From assembly GCA_019055375.1 (NCBI GenBank), contig JAHQIW010000028.1:1-64000 (forward strand): a stretch of 64,000 bases of DNA. The letters are read 5' to 3'. The notes beneath the pieces were generated by a model that worked only from the letters and a program-made list of their open reading frames with translations, did not search any database and was not told the DNA's origin. The number at the start of each line of letters is the position of its first letter. The stretch's first letter is position 1. The DNA is from Parelaphostrongylus tenuis (Eukaryota > Nematoda > Chromadorea > Rhabditida > Metastrongylidae). The translations under genes were made by a program, and so were the position numbers. Of this stretch, positions 51,901 through 63,269 are shown in pieces.

Positions 51901-54900
51901 ACCTCACGGTCCGTTTTTAGAACGTGTTGTGCGCCGCGCGCGCTGCGAGTAGTTTGTATTAAGTTGGAAATTAAGTTCTGTCGTATTTTCCTTGCTGTTT
52001 TTACTTGTAAACAATGAAATTATTTCTTGGTCATCTTCGTCGTGTTTGATGCCGCTCTAAAGTTCGTAATCACGAGAATCCAGATATGTAACATTTCATT
52101 TTCTGTAACTGTATAAAATTTTTTATTAAGCTGGGAACTATATTTCGTTGCAATTTCTGTTATTTTTATTTATTTGGAATAAATTTATTTCTCGGTCTTT
52201 TTTGACGTGCTTTCTATCAATCGAAAGTTTGTGATTTCAAAATTCTAAATACATGAAACAGTTCTTTTTTTTTTGGCCGTATAAAATTTTGTTTTACTTC
52301 ATAATGAACACTTCAAAATTTGAACCATGAGCATCTGCTGTACGAACTACACTAAGATGGTTCAAAAAGTTTTGTGAAGGCGACACCAACACCTAAAAAT
52401 CGACTGCGACAGCTTTATAGATTCCACTGTATGACCCAGATGCTGATGTTATACAGTCAACTCCACATCGGGCATGCACAGTCGTAGAAATGGATTGGCA
52501 TTCTGCAACTGAGCATTACTTCGCTTGAAATCTCCTGTCGTCATCAGAGAGTAGGGGAGAAGTCTCAATGGCAAAACTTTGAACCATCCACCGATTACCT
52601 CTTCATCAGCGTCCCTTTGATGTGATGGAAGCAAGACAGTAATCACTGGCCGAAGTCACGGAGTTTTTTCCTTCTTTGAAGCTTGGAAACGTTAAACTTA
52701 CTAGCGATCTGCTCAGCCTACCACTTCCGAAGTTGGACTTCCAAAGATAATGAATGCCCAGTGATCGATCAAAGAGCTACGTGGAATACGTCTTTGGAGA
52801 CAATGTACAATCTAACTGTACATTTAACCAACATTTTATTCAAAAACTTTGATCAAACACAACGAGTCTTTCGCCCAGAATTGTTCCCTAACGCAAAATA
52901 CCCGACTCCTCTTCGTATACGTGAATTATAAATAATTACTGGAAATTAACAATGGAAATTAACAAGGTCTATGTGCGGAAAAAATACTCCTCAATATCTG
53001 AGGAAAGATAAAGCAGTCTAAACTAATGTTAGAACATGTTAGGAGGAAGAACCGGAATAAGTTATGCAGGGAGAAATCACTCCCATTGGTGAAGATGGAG
53101 AAGGATAACACTCGCAAGTAGCTGAGTGGACAAGGTCACTGTTTCATTAGTGGGCCGTCCATAAACATGTAATTAAAATCAATTCAATTGGCATGTGGCC
53201 AAGTTGAAGTTATTTGGAGAGGTGAGAACTGGATGGCGTGCATGAATTCACCTCAATGGTGCTCAACTAAAAGCCGAAAAGTGCTAAAGGAGACAACATT
53301 TCACAATCATGAGAACTCGGATATGTGGAGATGGCGCAGCTCAACATATCCCATCTAATGCTCTGTGAGTTCTAGACAATGAATTATTTTCGCCCAATCG
53401 AATTATGAATTCGAAGAAGTATTCTATCAAAGTACCACGTCAGAATGATGGTACTTGAAGCGACAAAAATGATCAGCTAACACTGCGTCTTGCAACTTTG
53501 ACGTTAAATCACTTGGACTTCACACAAGACTTCTGAACTGTAGATGAGACAACTTAGTTCATTCCTGTACAAAAGCTTCCGAGCTCGCACGTTGAGACCG
53601 CTATTTGCATATTGCATGGACACCCATTAGACACACTAAGTTGACTTCTCAAGTGGAATCGCTATAACTCATTTGAAATGGTCAAAATTATAAGAACCAC
53701 TCTCTTTCCAGAGTTTTCAGTTATCGTTGTCCTACAAAATCTCTTTCGAAAAGGAGCCTTAGTGCTTAAAAAACACACTAAAGAAAAAAAATTAAAACTC
53801 ACTTAGTTTCAAGAGATAGTACTTTATTCTGCTACGATACAAAACATAATTGAATAGTTTAGGAAAGTTTAAACAATCAACACACCTTGAAATCAACGCG
53901 CTACACCACGATTTCTACGGATATGGGCGCAATAAATTATCAAAATAACGTGCCTGAGCGGAAGTCGTCATTTTCAAAGCAGAGCTTGATAACGTATAAG
54001 AAGGCGGCACGGGTCGTGTAGTAGCAACCTCAAGGCCAAGGTTTTTGATCAAAATGATGATATGGTGGCAAAGAAAATTATAATAAATGAATAAAAATGT
54101 TACTAAATCTTTGGCACTGAACAAAAGTGACCATTAGAAGTATAGATATCAGCGTAACCGATAATTGCTCGAGACCCAAGGTCAATATCAATTTTTTTAC
54201 GCAGAAATAAATTAGCGGGAATATTTCTATTACTTACTAAACATTTAATAACATCTTTACTCTGATAGCATATTTTAAGCCTTTCAAGAGATCTGTCAAA
54301 GCACTTACACAGTGCAATACACATGTTTAGGCCGTCCAGCCTCGTCATTTATTCACTTACCTCCGCAGGGAGATATTCCCTGTTTACAGGAGCCAACGCC
54401 GAACGCATTCAAGCGCCATCAAGCGATAAAATCACCGAACAGATGTGTGAATCAGTCGGTTGATCTTAGCTGACAATCGTGAAATATCATACATTTCATT
54501 TTGAGTGTTTTTTGATTGCTCGAGACCCAAGGTCAATATCAATTTTTTTACGCAAAAATAAATTAGCGGGAATATTTCTACTACTTACTAAACATTTAAC
54601 AACATCTTACTCTGATAGCATATTTTGAGCCTCAAGAGATCTGTCAAGGCACTTATACAGTGCAATACACATGTTTAGGCCGTCCAGCCTCGTCAGTTGC
54701 ACAGTGCCTTTTTATTCACTTACCTCCGCAGGGAGATATTCCATGTTTACAGGAGCCGAAACTCGCTCTGATCGGAACCAAAAGGCACCGTACAACTGAC
54801 GAGGCTGGAAGGCCGAAACATGTGTATTGCAGTGTGTAAGTGCCACGATAGATCTCATTAAAGGCTCAAAACAAGCTATCAGATTATATAGTTTCGAGCG

Positions 54901-57900
54901 AGATTTCAAAAAACACTCGAGACGAAAAGTATGGAAATTTCTTTCCTTCTTTTTTTACTTTATTCCATCCGTCTTCCAAGTACTGTTTCTCACTATGAGA
55001 ATCTCAATACTTCTAACGTTCAACTCGTTTTTTTCTTCTTCATGAACGCCGTAGAATACGGATTGAGCACTTGCGCACATCTCTTTGCAATTTCGAGGAG
55101 AACTTGGCTGCGGTGTTCCACTAGGCGTTTGCTGTTGACTGCCGGAGTGTTTTGGGTAGTGGTGATCGGCCCCACGCTTATTTAACTTCTTTACAAAAAA
55201 AACCGTAAATTCTTCTAGTACTACCAGCAGTATATAGTGGTAGATAATTCTAAGCCGGTAACCAAGTTTTGCAAATTTTTTGTTATTTTTATCTATAATA
55301 AATTTGGTCCTGGTCTTTTCTTAACATGTCTTATGTTATTCGAGAGCTCGTGATTTTGGGATTCTAAACATGTGAATCATTTTACTCTTTCCAACTGTAC
55401 AAAGTTTTCCTCTAGTTTGGAACGTACACTTCACAACTCAAGATTCGTGAACGTCTCTTGCATGACTTACTTGAGTCATCCACCGAAGGGACACAAAACT
55501 TATGTAAAGCGCTTAAACACAAGGCGGTTGATCTACGAATGACACAAAGATTGTTGAGAAGTTTCACAAAAGCGACACCAACACGTCAAAATCGGTTGAG
55601 ACAGATATACCAAAGCGAGACAGCATTTTGCAGCAAGACAAAGCTCGCCCACATATTACCATAAGCTACTCCAAGTGATTACTATTTCTTCAGGTTGCTA
55701 CAACAGTCCGTGGCAGGGAAAGTCGATAATGTGATAAAGCAAACCACCTGACTGAGTATTATACTTCAAAAACTCCAGAATTCTATCGTGGAGGCATCGA
55801 AAAAGCACCGAAAAATTGGCAAAACATTATTGATTCTAACGGTACATACTCTAGTTGAAATTTTTATCAATTGATGTTTGAAAAATTGTTTTGTTGAAAG
55901 ATTTTTGATGCAACAAAACTTAATCGCCAACCTGATAGTTGCGAAAATACAATGAATTATTGATATTGCTCATTCTGTTTCGTGCATAACATTTTCTCTT
56001 CGGCGACTGAACAATAAAATCATGGTTTGAACACATAGACCATTTTCATCCATTAACTCTTTTAAGAAACTTTTATGGCATGAGAATGTGATTTTCAGAG
56101 CCCCGTGATGTGACATCTCTGCACGAAACATCATACTGATTCAAAATTGATTCGTTAAACTACACATAGATAAAACTCTACAATTTGAGCAACCACATCT
56201 ATCGATTTTCTTAAAGAAAGAATGCTTTTTGGGGGCATTTAACAGCAAAAAATTAAGGAGGTTCACAAGCCAACTCCCTTCTCATAAATGCCTCTACCGC
56301 ATCGATGCCGCGCCTGCGAAATCTGATCACTTTTTATAATTATAATCAACTAAACACACGTTACATGAACTTAACCTTTCAATTTTCCTCAAAGTGACAT
56401 GAATGAAGAAAGAACCTAATCGAAAAATCTGATTGTCGATAGTGTTAACCCACGAACGACCTACACTAACAAGGCACAAAAATAACCTTCGACGGATTTC
56501 CTCTTTCGAGTTCCCTGATAGCTTGTTCAGTCGCTTCAACACGATGTGTATTGTGTTCAGGAGTCGCTGGTGCTGGAGCTATAGATGTTACCACAATTGT
56601 AGATGACTCCCTCTGAAAGGTATCATACAAAGGAAGACAACGCACAACATCCCAAAAAAGGACCCAATAAGAATGATTATTACATGAGAGGAAACCCTAT
56701 AATGGTACGTTATACATAACGTATTACAGAAATTGTGAAAACTTCTAAACTGTGTGCATGGACATCCTCTCACCATTTTGTTATTACAAACATTGCACAA
56801 AAAATCGATTAGAATAACAATGAAAAACTACCACGGAAGGCGGAACTGCACCACTCGTCGGTTGGTCACTTGGAGCGGCGGCAACCTTAGTTTCAAAGGA
56901 TTTTCCATTTGATAATGCCTTCTCCACAACACCGGCTCCATCTCCTAATGCTGGTGTCATAAACGGTGAAGAGGTATGTGAATGTCATGTTGACGATTCT
57001 TAATTTGGCTATACAGAGATGCAAGAAATATCGTGATTACCTTCTCGTTCTCGAATATCTGTGAAGTCCAGAATTTGGTCGCGGCAATCAGTATGATCGT
57101 CTTCACGATAGTCGCGGCATTTCCACCGACCACGAGTGAAAACACCAGGTACGGGCACTACCTAAAATATTTGATATACTCCTAAATCGATCGTTCAAAG
57201 ATCGTGTTTTCTTTGTCATTATAGATCAGATTGAATAAATGTTTGAACAGCAATGGATAAACTCTGATAATGCACTGTGGTTGTGGCATGTGCTACCTGT
57301 GACTGTTGATCGCTTCGTGCGTGATTTGCGTCGCGGATTAGTCTAGTGAAAAACATACTAGAAATGCCAGAAAGAAATAGTGGTCACATTTTATTTGAGA
57401 TAAAAAACACATAGACATGTTGTGTGGTAGCGAAGTGGTTAGTTATGCAGTGTATTGAAAAAATGAGCTGATAAGACGCGCTATTCATTCTTCTTTCTTC
57501 CCAGAACTATCTTGGAATCACTCAACTGAGCGCCTTAAAAGATGGCTTAGCTCGGCTATCTTCGCGATTGCAAGGAAAATCGCTTGAGCCAGAATTACAC
57601 TACACTCACAGAGAAGACGAAATTCTCAAGCGGTAGGCGAAACAACACGTGAGATATATCTGAAGAGCCTTGCCGAGGAGCGACGTGAGGAAAGAAATCG
57701 GAAGGAAAGTGTGGAAATCCGCACAGTAAATTGTGACGACGGGCCGTGTAAAATAAAAAAATTTTATTTGTAGATGTACACATCATTACAGCACATATAC
57801 CATTGTAGTGAAAAGACGCACTAAGGTTGATATATAGGATAAAAGATAAAGGGAAGGAAATAAAGCTCTCGACGTTGATCCATCCCTGAGGGACGCGCCA

Positions 57901-60196
57901 TGCATTCATCTTCAATTGTTAACTTCGTTTGAGGTGAATGAATGCATATACGGCCTTAACAATGATTTTCGGTAGCTTTCCACTGTACCGAGTCAGTGTT
58001 GTTTATCCTCCCAGCTAGTATGAGGCCACTCTGGTTTCAATTCACCGACCCCCGAAGGATGGATGGCTTGGTAAGCCATGAGCACGAGATCAAATCATCG
58101 ACCTTGTGTGTGACACGGAGCACCTCTAACCACTGCGCTACATGCGCCCAAAGTTAAATAGGCGATCATCTATCACTCATCATCACTACTAACAGCATTG
58201 CTCTACATGTACCGTCAAATTGATTGCGCTAGGCAACATGACTGATGATGACGATGGCTCTAAACGCTAAATTGGGGAGAAATCTAAAGTTAGATAGATA
58301 CTAGGTCATGCAACTCATTGAGTACTGTTGACATTGGAGCACAAAGAGCCATCAGACGAATGGTGTCATTCGAGTGCGATTGGTAGTTGTCCATTATGAG
58401 ACGGCAAATGGAAAACCGCTCTCATTCGCTTGACAAGGACTTTTTTGAAGAAGTGTTTGAAATCATTTGAAAGCTTAGATTTCTGGCTAGAGCCCTACGG
58501 GGCCGGTTTCCGAAAAGACCCTTCATAAAATGTGAAATACAAAATAAAACTGTGCCTCAGAAGCGCATGTTTTTTGCCGGATGAAGCCGTTTTTTAGACT
58601 ATTAATAATCATTCGATAGCTTTATGCATGCTGATTTTGACGCTCTGCTTATTTTATGGAAAGATCATTACTCTGAAACGCAGAAAGTTAATAAGATTGA
58701 TTCACATGCACGAGCAAAGTGGCCTTTGGCCAATTCATCTGCCGCTGGTTGAGATAGCAAGTGGGTTGCGCGATTATCGATCGATTTTCGAGCAGATTAA
58801 CTCCTAGAGGAATTCTCGAACTACCTAAATGTCTTCGAAAGTCACTGTTGAAAGCTATTAGCACGTTTTGGCTTCTTGAATTCCATCAAAGTTAAAGTAA
58901 TGATGTCCGATTTGTCCGTATTCATGGCAAAATGGAAGTTTTAAAGTCATTTTATAGCAGAGTCGCACGTTTTATTTGGAGTTTTTCTTTCAAGGCAGAA
59001 AAACAATTCAATTGAATAGCAAAAATCGCACTAGCATAAAACCGGTCAAAAATCGATCGATTATTGCGAACGCCACTGCAGCCTCAACCAGCGGCCGGTG
59101 TACTGACCAAAGACCACCTTGCTCGTTCACGTGCATAAGTCTTGTTTTCGCTGCTGCGTTGCAGAGAAACGGTCTTTTTAGGATATAATCACAGCGTTGA
59201 AATCAGCAAATATTCCGTTATCGAAAGATTACCGATAGTCCAAAAAAAAAAAAAACTCTCCCCGGCGAAAAATATGCGCGTGTGAAAAAAGGAAGTTGCT
59301 TTCGTAACAACAAAAAAAAAGGCTTTTCTTCAAAACCGGCTATGTAGTGCTGTAGCCAAAAGTCTAAGCTTTCAAATGAGTACTAACACTCTCATGGAAA
59401 ATCTTTGTCAAAAGAATGAAATCGGTTTTTTCATTTGTCGCTTCATAATGGACAAGTATCCGCGATTTTCATGCGCACCAATATCAGTATATGAAATTTT
59501 ATCTTATTTTATTCAAACAACCCGCAATCACAGTTTACTGTGCGGGTCCCACGACCTCGTGCATTCATTTCGTTCGCTCGCGTTCATTCTCCCCAAGTCG
59601 TTCGAACATTTGACATACTGTTTCCGCTGCTGCTTGGGAACTTCGTCCTCCTTATGTATGGCTGTCGTAGAATGCTAGTCGAGAGGATTCTTTTCTCGCA
59701 ACCTTTGAGGTCATAGAAGTAAGATAATTCTAAGCAAATCGTTGTTTGATTGCAAAAGAGCGTTTTGGGAAGGGAACGAACCAGAAGCTTGCTTATCACC
59801 TTTCTTCCTGATACACCGCAGTGCGTTAGGCAGCTCATCATTTGTAGTAGCTGGTGGATCAGTGAAGGTACGGCGAATGGTTCCTTGAGATATCGCTCGA
59901 CTGTTCTGCTTCAAGGAAGGACGGAGATTAAGGCCAAAATGGCATCTTTCAGAAGGTCAAATTTTAGGTTAATAAATTGGCGCATGCACCCAAGATAGTA
60001 CACATGGTCTGAAAGGTCAAAGGTGTTATAACTGCAGTGCCCACACTGCTCTGAATGTAACAAATAGGGCCTATTCTGTAAACTTTGCCTTGATTGTGAC
60101 TAACTCTGAGCATAGATAAACACGAAGACAACTTATGTACTAATATAAACTTACGTGGAACTGCCTTTCTCTTGGAACTCTGACCGTGGTTGTCAT
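45972..60196 (-). CDS. tsct-1: TSC22-domain leucine-zipper protein (bunched/TSC22D family)
   Basis: A dimerising transcriptional/growth regulator of the TSC22 family. Minus-strand exons: 60196-60155, 59905-59800, 57582-57527, 57161-57041, 56950-56832, 56612-56487, 47897-47842, 47690-47615, 46726-46643, 46208-46053, 45977-45972. They total 948 nt in phase, 315 residues. The family core is unmistakable. VVAIDNKIEQAM (exon 8) is followed by DLVKTHLTFAVREEVEVLRQ (exon 9, the TSC box), then VSSLENENQLLRQYAP (exon 10), which continues the leucine zipper. Exon 4 has TRGRWKCRDYRE, corresponding to the GRW box of long isoforms. The linker is alanine, serine and proline rich. The last coding exon is only a lysine codon and stop after a tttcag acceptor. 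Exons 1-2 (start MTTTVRVPRERQFH) are plausible. Exon 3 (57582-57527) is weak, supported mainly by phase. The symbol follows the C. elegans orthologue name as I remember it. Confidence 0.88.
46053..47690 (-). other. TSC box and leucine zipper exons of the TSC22 gene
   Basis: Three consecutive phase-matched exons (47690-47615, 46726-46643, 46208-46053) encode the conserved homo/heterodimerisation domain. The TSC box residues DLVK.HL.FAVREEVEVL agree almost position for position with the family. The zipper heptads follow across the exon 9/10 junction (LRQTIAELEQR then VSSLENENQLLRQ). Donors and acceptors are canonical: attac|cat and ctg|gaa type on the + strand, which read GTAAT and CAG on the gene strand. 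After the zipper the tail is glutamine, serine and proline rich. Confidence 0.95.
48290..49065. repeat. Satellite-like dispersed repeat, minus then plus copies, with unique flank
   Basis: The minus-type key ttagtaatcaatcgataacg (48503) is followed by aataagattgattcactaag and ggcccattcacgagccgcgg, then plus-type text at 48920. A paralogous segment with the same flank occurs at 58430-58760. Both lie in TSC22 introns. Confidence 0.6.
49960..50800. repeat. Satellite-like dispersed repeat, minus then plus copies
   Basis: The minus-type key cagtaatcattcgaaaaata (50023) is followed by the plus-type key gagatttgagctatcaaaca (50606) and ctataaagaggccttctaaa. In the long TSC22 intron. Confidence 0.55.
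51950..52690 (+). mobile_element. Mariner remnant with duplicated leader
   Basis: After a leader region, the frame RWFKKFCEGDTN near 52350 marks the end of a mariner DNA-binding domain. The leader is related to that of the copy at 55240 (aataaattt, tctcggtctttt, and tgatttcaaaattctaaa). In this copy it appears twice in tandem, beginning near 51960 and near 52130. No catalytic motif is readable downstream. Confidence 0.5.
54164..54905. repeat. Direct repeat pair plus an inverted third copy
   Basis: A unit of about 235 bp (attgctcgagacccaaggtc to cctgtttacaggagcc) occurs at 54164-54395 and 54515-54758 with few differences; the second has an extra gttgcacagtgcc. A third, partial copy (54797-54905) is inverted and begins tgacgaggctggaaggccga. 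In the long TSC22 intron; probably a non-autonomous element. Confidence 0.75.
54970..55190 (+). repeat. Dispersed repeat D, copy
   Basis: The text aatacttctaacgttcaact, cgccgtagaatacggattga, tgcaatttcgaggagaactt and gactgccggagtg matches the copy at 18800. It follows directly on the direct/inverted repeat group at 54164-54905 and is followed by a mariner remnant. Confidence 0.55.
55240..55905 (+). mobile_element. Mariner remnant, N-terminal linker to C-terminus
   Basis: Order of fragments: VIRERLLHDLLESSTEGTQN, then KIVEKFHKSDTN in a shifted frame (end of the DNA-binding domain), then QQDKARPHIT (the D of the catalytic centre). The C-terminal block FYRGGIEKAPKNWQNIIDSN follows. Large deletions and shifts show it is dead. 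It lies in the long TSC22 intron. Confidence 0.6.
57845..58150 (-). repeat. tRNA-derived SINE, family A, copy 6
   Basis: Minus orientation and well preserved: gttgatccatccctgaggga, cgccatgcattcatcttcaa, atggcttggtaagccatgag, agatcaaatcatcgaccttg and the head cacctctaaccactgcgcta. In a 5' intron of the TSC22 gene. Confidence 0.75.
58430..59400. repeat. Satellite-like dispersed repeat, minus then plus copies, with unique flank
   Basis: The minus-type key attaataatcattcgatagc (58604) is followed by aataagattgattcacatgc and aagtggcctttggccaattc, matching the flank at 48590. Plus-type keys follow at 59220 and 59370 (agctttcaaatgagtactaa). Confidence 0.6.
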
Positions 60197-60368
60197 TGCA
60201 GATGTTTTGTTCAACATATAATTGACACAACCCATCAAAAATCAAGCATACAGCATCATGGACTGAATTAGCGTATAGTTAATGATCTGTAATCAGTCAC
60301 CTGTCATCGGGAAGCGTCAGCATAAAAATAAATGTTCACAGACAAAAAAAAAATGGTGCTAAACATAG

Positions 60369-61349
60369 AATGAACGAACATGAACATCGCGACCACTATA
60401 AGGACAGAATCAATGTTCTTGTACCGTTTAGAACCAGATGCCCATATGACATCCAGCAGAAAAAAAAACGTACAAAAAAAAGTTGTTGAAGTGAAAATGT
60501 AGGAGTTCGGCAGCGATGAACTGGATATGTGCACGGTAAAATTACTGGAGAGAAACATCGGACACGCTATTGAAATGACCCAGGAGATGAAACGATAAAA
60601 AAATGAAATCAAATTCGATATAATCTGACGGCATATTCTAAACCTTTTGAAAAAGTCTCTAAAATTAAATTGCTCCCCATATATACGGTAACCGTTTAGC
60701 AAAATCCACCTCATAGAGAACTCCAAGCAATGAATAAAGCTGAAAATGAGGCATTTATCAGGGAAAATCAAAAATTCAACAACTTGTCAACAAAAAACGT
60801 CCGTACAACTAACACGTAGAGAAAACCACGGTCAAACTGAACACTAAAACGATCAAATAACGTGATCAGTATCGAACGCTCACGGATCTTTACGAAAGAA
60901 TACGGACCACCATGTAAATCTATGTACTATTAGCAAACAGGTCGTAGACCATATCTAACTATTAGTCAAAAAAACCAACGCTAACCGAAAACATAATTTT
61001 CGAGTAAATCACATGCACTGAACGACCGGACACGAGAGGTTTTCGGCACAAATGGAACCGCAAAGTTTTGAATTTATCAAAAATTATCCCTCTTGTATCA
61101 GTATACACTATTAAAACCAGATATGCTAATTTAATTTCAGTTGTGGAACAGCATTCTGTTACCCGGAACACATGGTTGGAAACTTCTGATCTATTTTTAG
61201 AACTGCACTACGAAAGAATGAAGGCAGTATCTAAAATCCACAAACGGTATATGAAGGATGTATATATTGAGAAAGGCAGTCCAAAATTATCTAAACGAGA
61301 CTTATTTTGTTTTTTTCAATACCTTCACGTTGGTATCACGTCAGCGTAA
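60369..61349 (+). pseudogene. Decayed coding region of unknown origin
   Basis: Several stretches on the + strand read like protein but are broken by stops and frame changes. MTSSRKKNVQKKVVEVKM is followed by TAG, then EFGSDELDMCTVKLLERN and IGHAIEMTQEMKR. After a shift come YNLTAYSKPFEKVSKIKLL and, after a stop, QNPPHRELQAMNKAENEAF. The last stretch begins after a strong ttaatttcag acceptor (61140) and ends at 61349, containing TWLETSDLFLELHYERMKAV. The character is charged and helical, like a coiled-coil or a LINE ORF1/gag protein. It could also be a multi-exon gene with very short introns. It is divergent from the TSC22 gene. Confidence 0.35.
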
Positions 61350-61971
61350 TTTGCATTTTCGATCGAAATAAAAATCAAAATTGATGCTGTTGAGTGAAGT
61401 GTGAATGACGTAGGAAGTTTATGTTAGCTGTTTGGTCAGGGTAGATTGAACGACAATATCAAAAACTGTGTTAGTAAAGTTTCATCTCGAACCTTACTCA
61501 GTCGAATTTGACTGAAATTGTATTGAGAGCTGAAGCACAACAAAATAGTGATGTGCTGATATCAAGCGTGGACAATTATGTGTTTTTAGTATAGCCGTTT
61601 TCCCGAATAAAAGAATCTACCTTCACCAGCGACGGGAGGAAAAAACCCTATCTATACTTGCTTCCGCTCAATACTTCTCTTCTCATCTTCCCCGAGTAGA
61701 TAGGGAAATGAATTGTCCATCAGCCAGTGGGTTCGCAGATGTAACACAGCCCTCCTAGACAAAAACACAGTGTTAACTGCCAGTCTCTCTAAGAAAGTTT
61801 TATACTGCTTTACTCCAAACGCAAATCCGATGGTAGCCATGTTGCGATTATCGAGCCTACTGATATCAATTCCCTCGCATCGATGGGGTAATACTTTTGG
61901 TAAGGATAAAAAAGAAGAGGAACAACTGATCTAGTATGTAACATCCATACAATTAATATTAGTTCGTTCCT

Positions 61972-62531
61972 TAAGTTTTGGCAGTGAAGCAATAGATACG
62001 GAACTTACGATTCAGAAGCAATCAAAACTGCATGATTTTGGTGTTGTCCAATCATGTATTTTCCTCCGAACATTTCGATATACAACTTACGCATTATTGC
62101 CTTAGGATGGAGCTGTCTTGGGAACGAATTCGCTTGCTACTCATGCACGAATGGCGCGTAGGGGACAATGCTAGTGAAGTGGCGTGCAAGATTGATAGAG
62201 CTTGGGAAATGCTACCGAGAGGGAGGCCAGGAAGTGGCTCGCGAAGTTAAAAGCTGAATAGAATAATCTGGAGAATCAGTCGCGCTCGAGCGGTCCACAG
62301 TAAGCTCCATTGATCTTGTGCGCCCCTTCACTGGGATTTTCCCCTACGCGCCACTAGAGTATGAGTAGCAAGCAAAATTTGTTCCCCAGAGCTCCATCTC
62401 AAACAAATATAGGTAACTTCTAAATCAAAATAATCGCAAGAAAATAGGCAATTGAATGATACCAAAATCATGCGGTTTCATTTACTTCTGGTTAATGAAC
62501 TTCGTGCTTATTTCTCTAGTGCCAAAACTTA
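61972..62531 (+). mobile_element. Foldback element copy C, longest arms
   Basis: The terminal inverted repeat begins taagttttggcagtgaagc on the left and, reversed, aagttttggcactagagaaa on the right, then continues through actgcatgattttggt on both sides. The left arm encodes MELSWERIRLLLMHEWRVGD then NASEVACKIDRAW from 62107, a HTH_48 start. The right arm encodes the same on the minus strand from 62397, with one frameshift (gtaggggaaaatcccagtga against gtaggggacaatgctagtga). This copy shows most clearly that both arms come from the same transposase start. Confidence 0.75.
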
Positions 62532-62708
62532 GAAAACCACCTAATATTGAGAAAAAACAATTCTTAGAAGAGAAAAAAAACTGAGCAGGTGTTCTTCATG
62601 CATTCAAATTAACATTAAACTTTTTGAGAGGGATTGTATGCATTGGGATACACGATCTTCTTGAGTTCTTTCTAGCTAGAAAAACCATTTTCTTTTAAAT
62701 TTAAGCAG

Positions 62709-62871
62709 TTTTTCAAAAGCTTGAAGCTCGGTGATTTCAATGATGTCTTAAGTTTATGGACAGCTTCTCGGATTGCGTTGCAGCAGCGAAAGTATGTGTA
62801 TATCTTTCACACACAGTTTGCTTTGTTTTTGCTCGGTTGGGCTCTGTGGATGGCTTTTCACTGGATTGCTG
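62709..62871 (+). CDS. Possible exon with one membrane segment, unrecognised
   Basis: The acceptor aaatttaagcag opens the frame FFKSLKLGDFNDVLSLWTAS. It continues to YIFHTQFALFLLGWALWMAF and a GTAATT donor at 62872, giving 54 codons plus one base. The second half is a clear hydrophobic helix. The text is coding-like and the splice sites are good, but flanking exons were not found: the 3' side runs into satellite-like repeat. It could belong to a + strand gene continuing outside the window. Confidence 0.33.
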
Positions 62872-63269
62872 GTAATTACTCGATACCCCAAATGTCTACG
62901 AGTTTGACAGTGAAATTCATTTTTGAAAGAGCTTACCTAGAGTGCTGTTGGTAGATAAGATTATGTTTTGCACTCGGAATAGTTAGCCAGCCGCTTGAGC
63001 ATCATAGCGAGTTTATTTAGAATGTGATACAGAAAAAAGTTTGAACCTACAAATAAACAACGACAGTCGCGTACCTCTCGAATGGCGGGCCCCCAAGAGG
63101 TGCGCGATTTTCGCTATTTACTTAGAATTTTTCTTCGTATCAAAAAAATTTCTGGATTTTTTGCATAGGTACTGTGAAAAATACTTTGTTCTATCGTTCT
63201 ACAGGTGCAATCTTTTAATTTCACAATGCCAAATAACTCACTCTGATATTCAAGCGACGGACTAACGAT

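Larger units (their letters stand above)
47898..56486 (-). other. Long TSC22 intron (about 8.6 kb)
   Basis: It separates the GRW-box and linker exons from the TSC-box exons. It contains two blocks of satellite-like repeat, two mariner remnants, the direct/inverted repeat group and one repeat D copy. Between them is AT-rich text without recognisable genes. A promoter for a short TSC22 isoform, common in the family, could lie near its 3' end, but no sequence sign was seen. Confidence 0.7.

Noticed and set aside
60304..60771. 155-codon minus frame, hydrophobic
   Set aside because: Phenylalanine and isoleucine come from A-rich + strand text; the + strand reads more like decayed protein.
61652..61934. 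Open frames on both strands (minus MATIGFAFGVKQYKTF, plus ANPMVAMLRLSSLL)
   Set aside because: Both strands look equally coding-like over the same bases and neither has convincing splice sites or a family, so no call was made.
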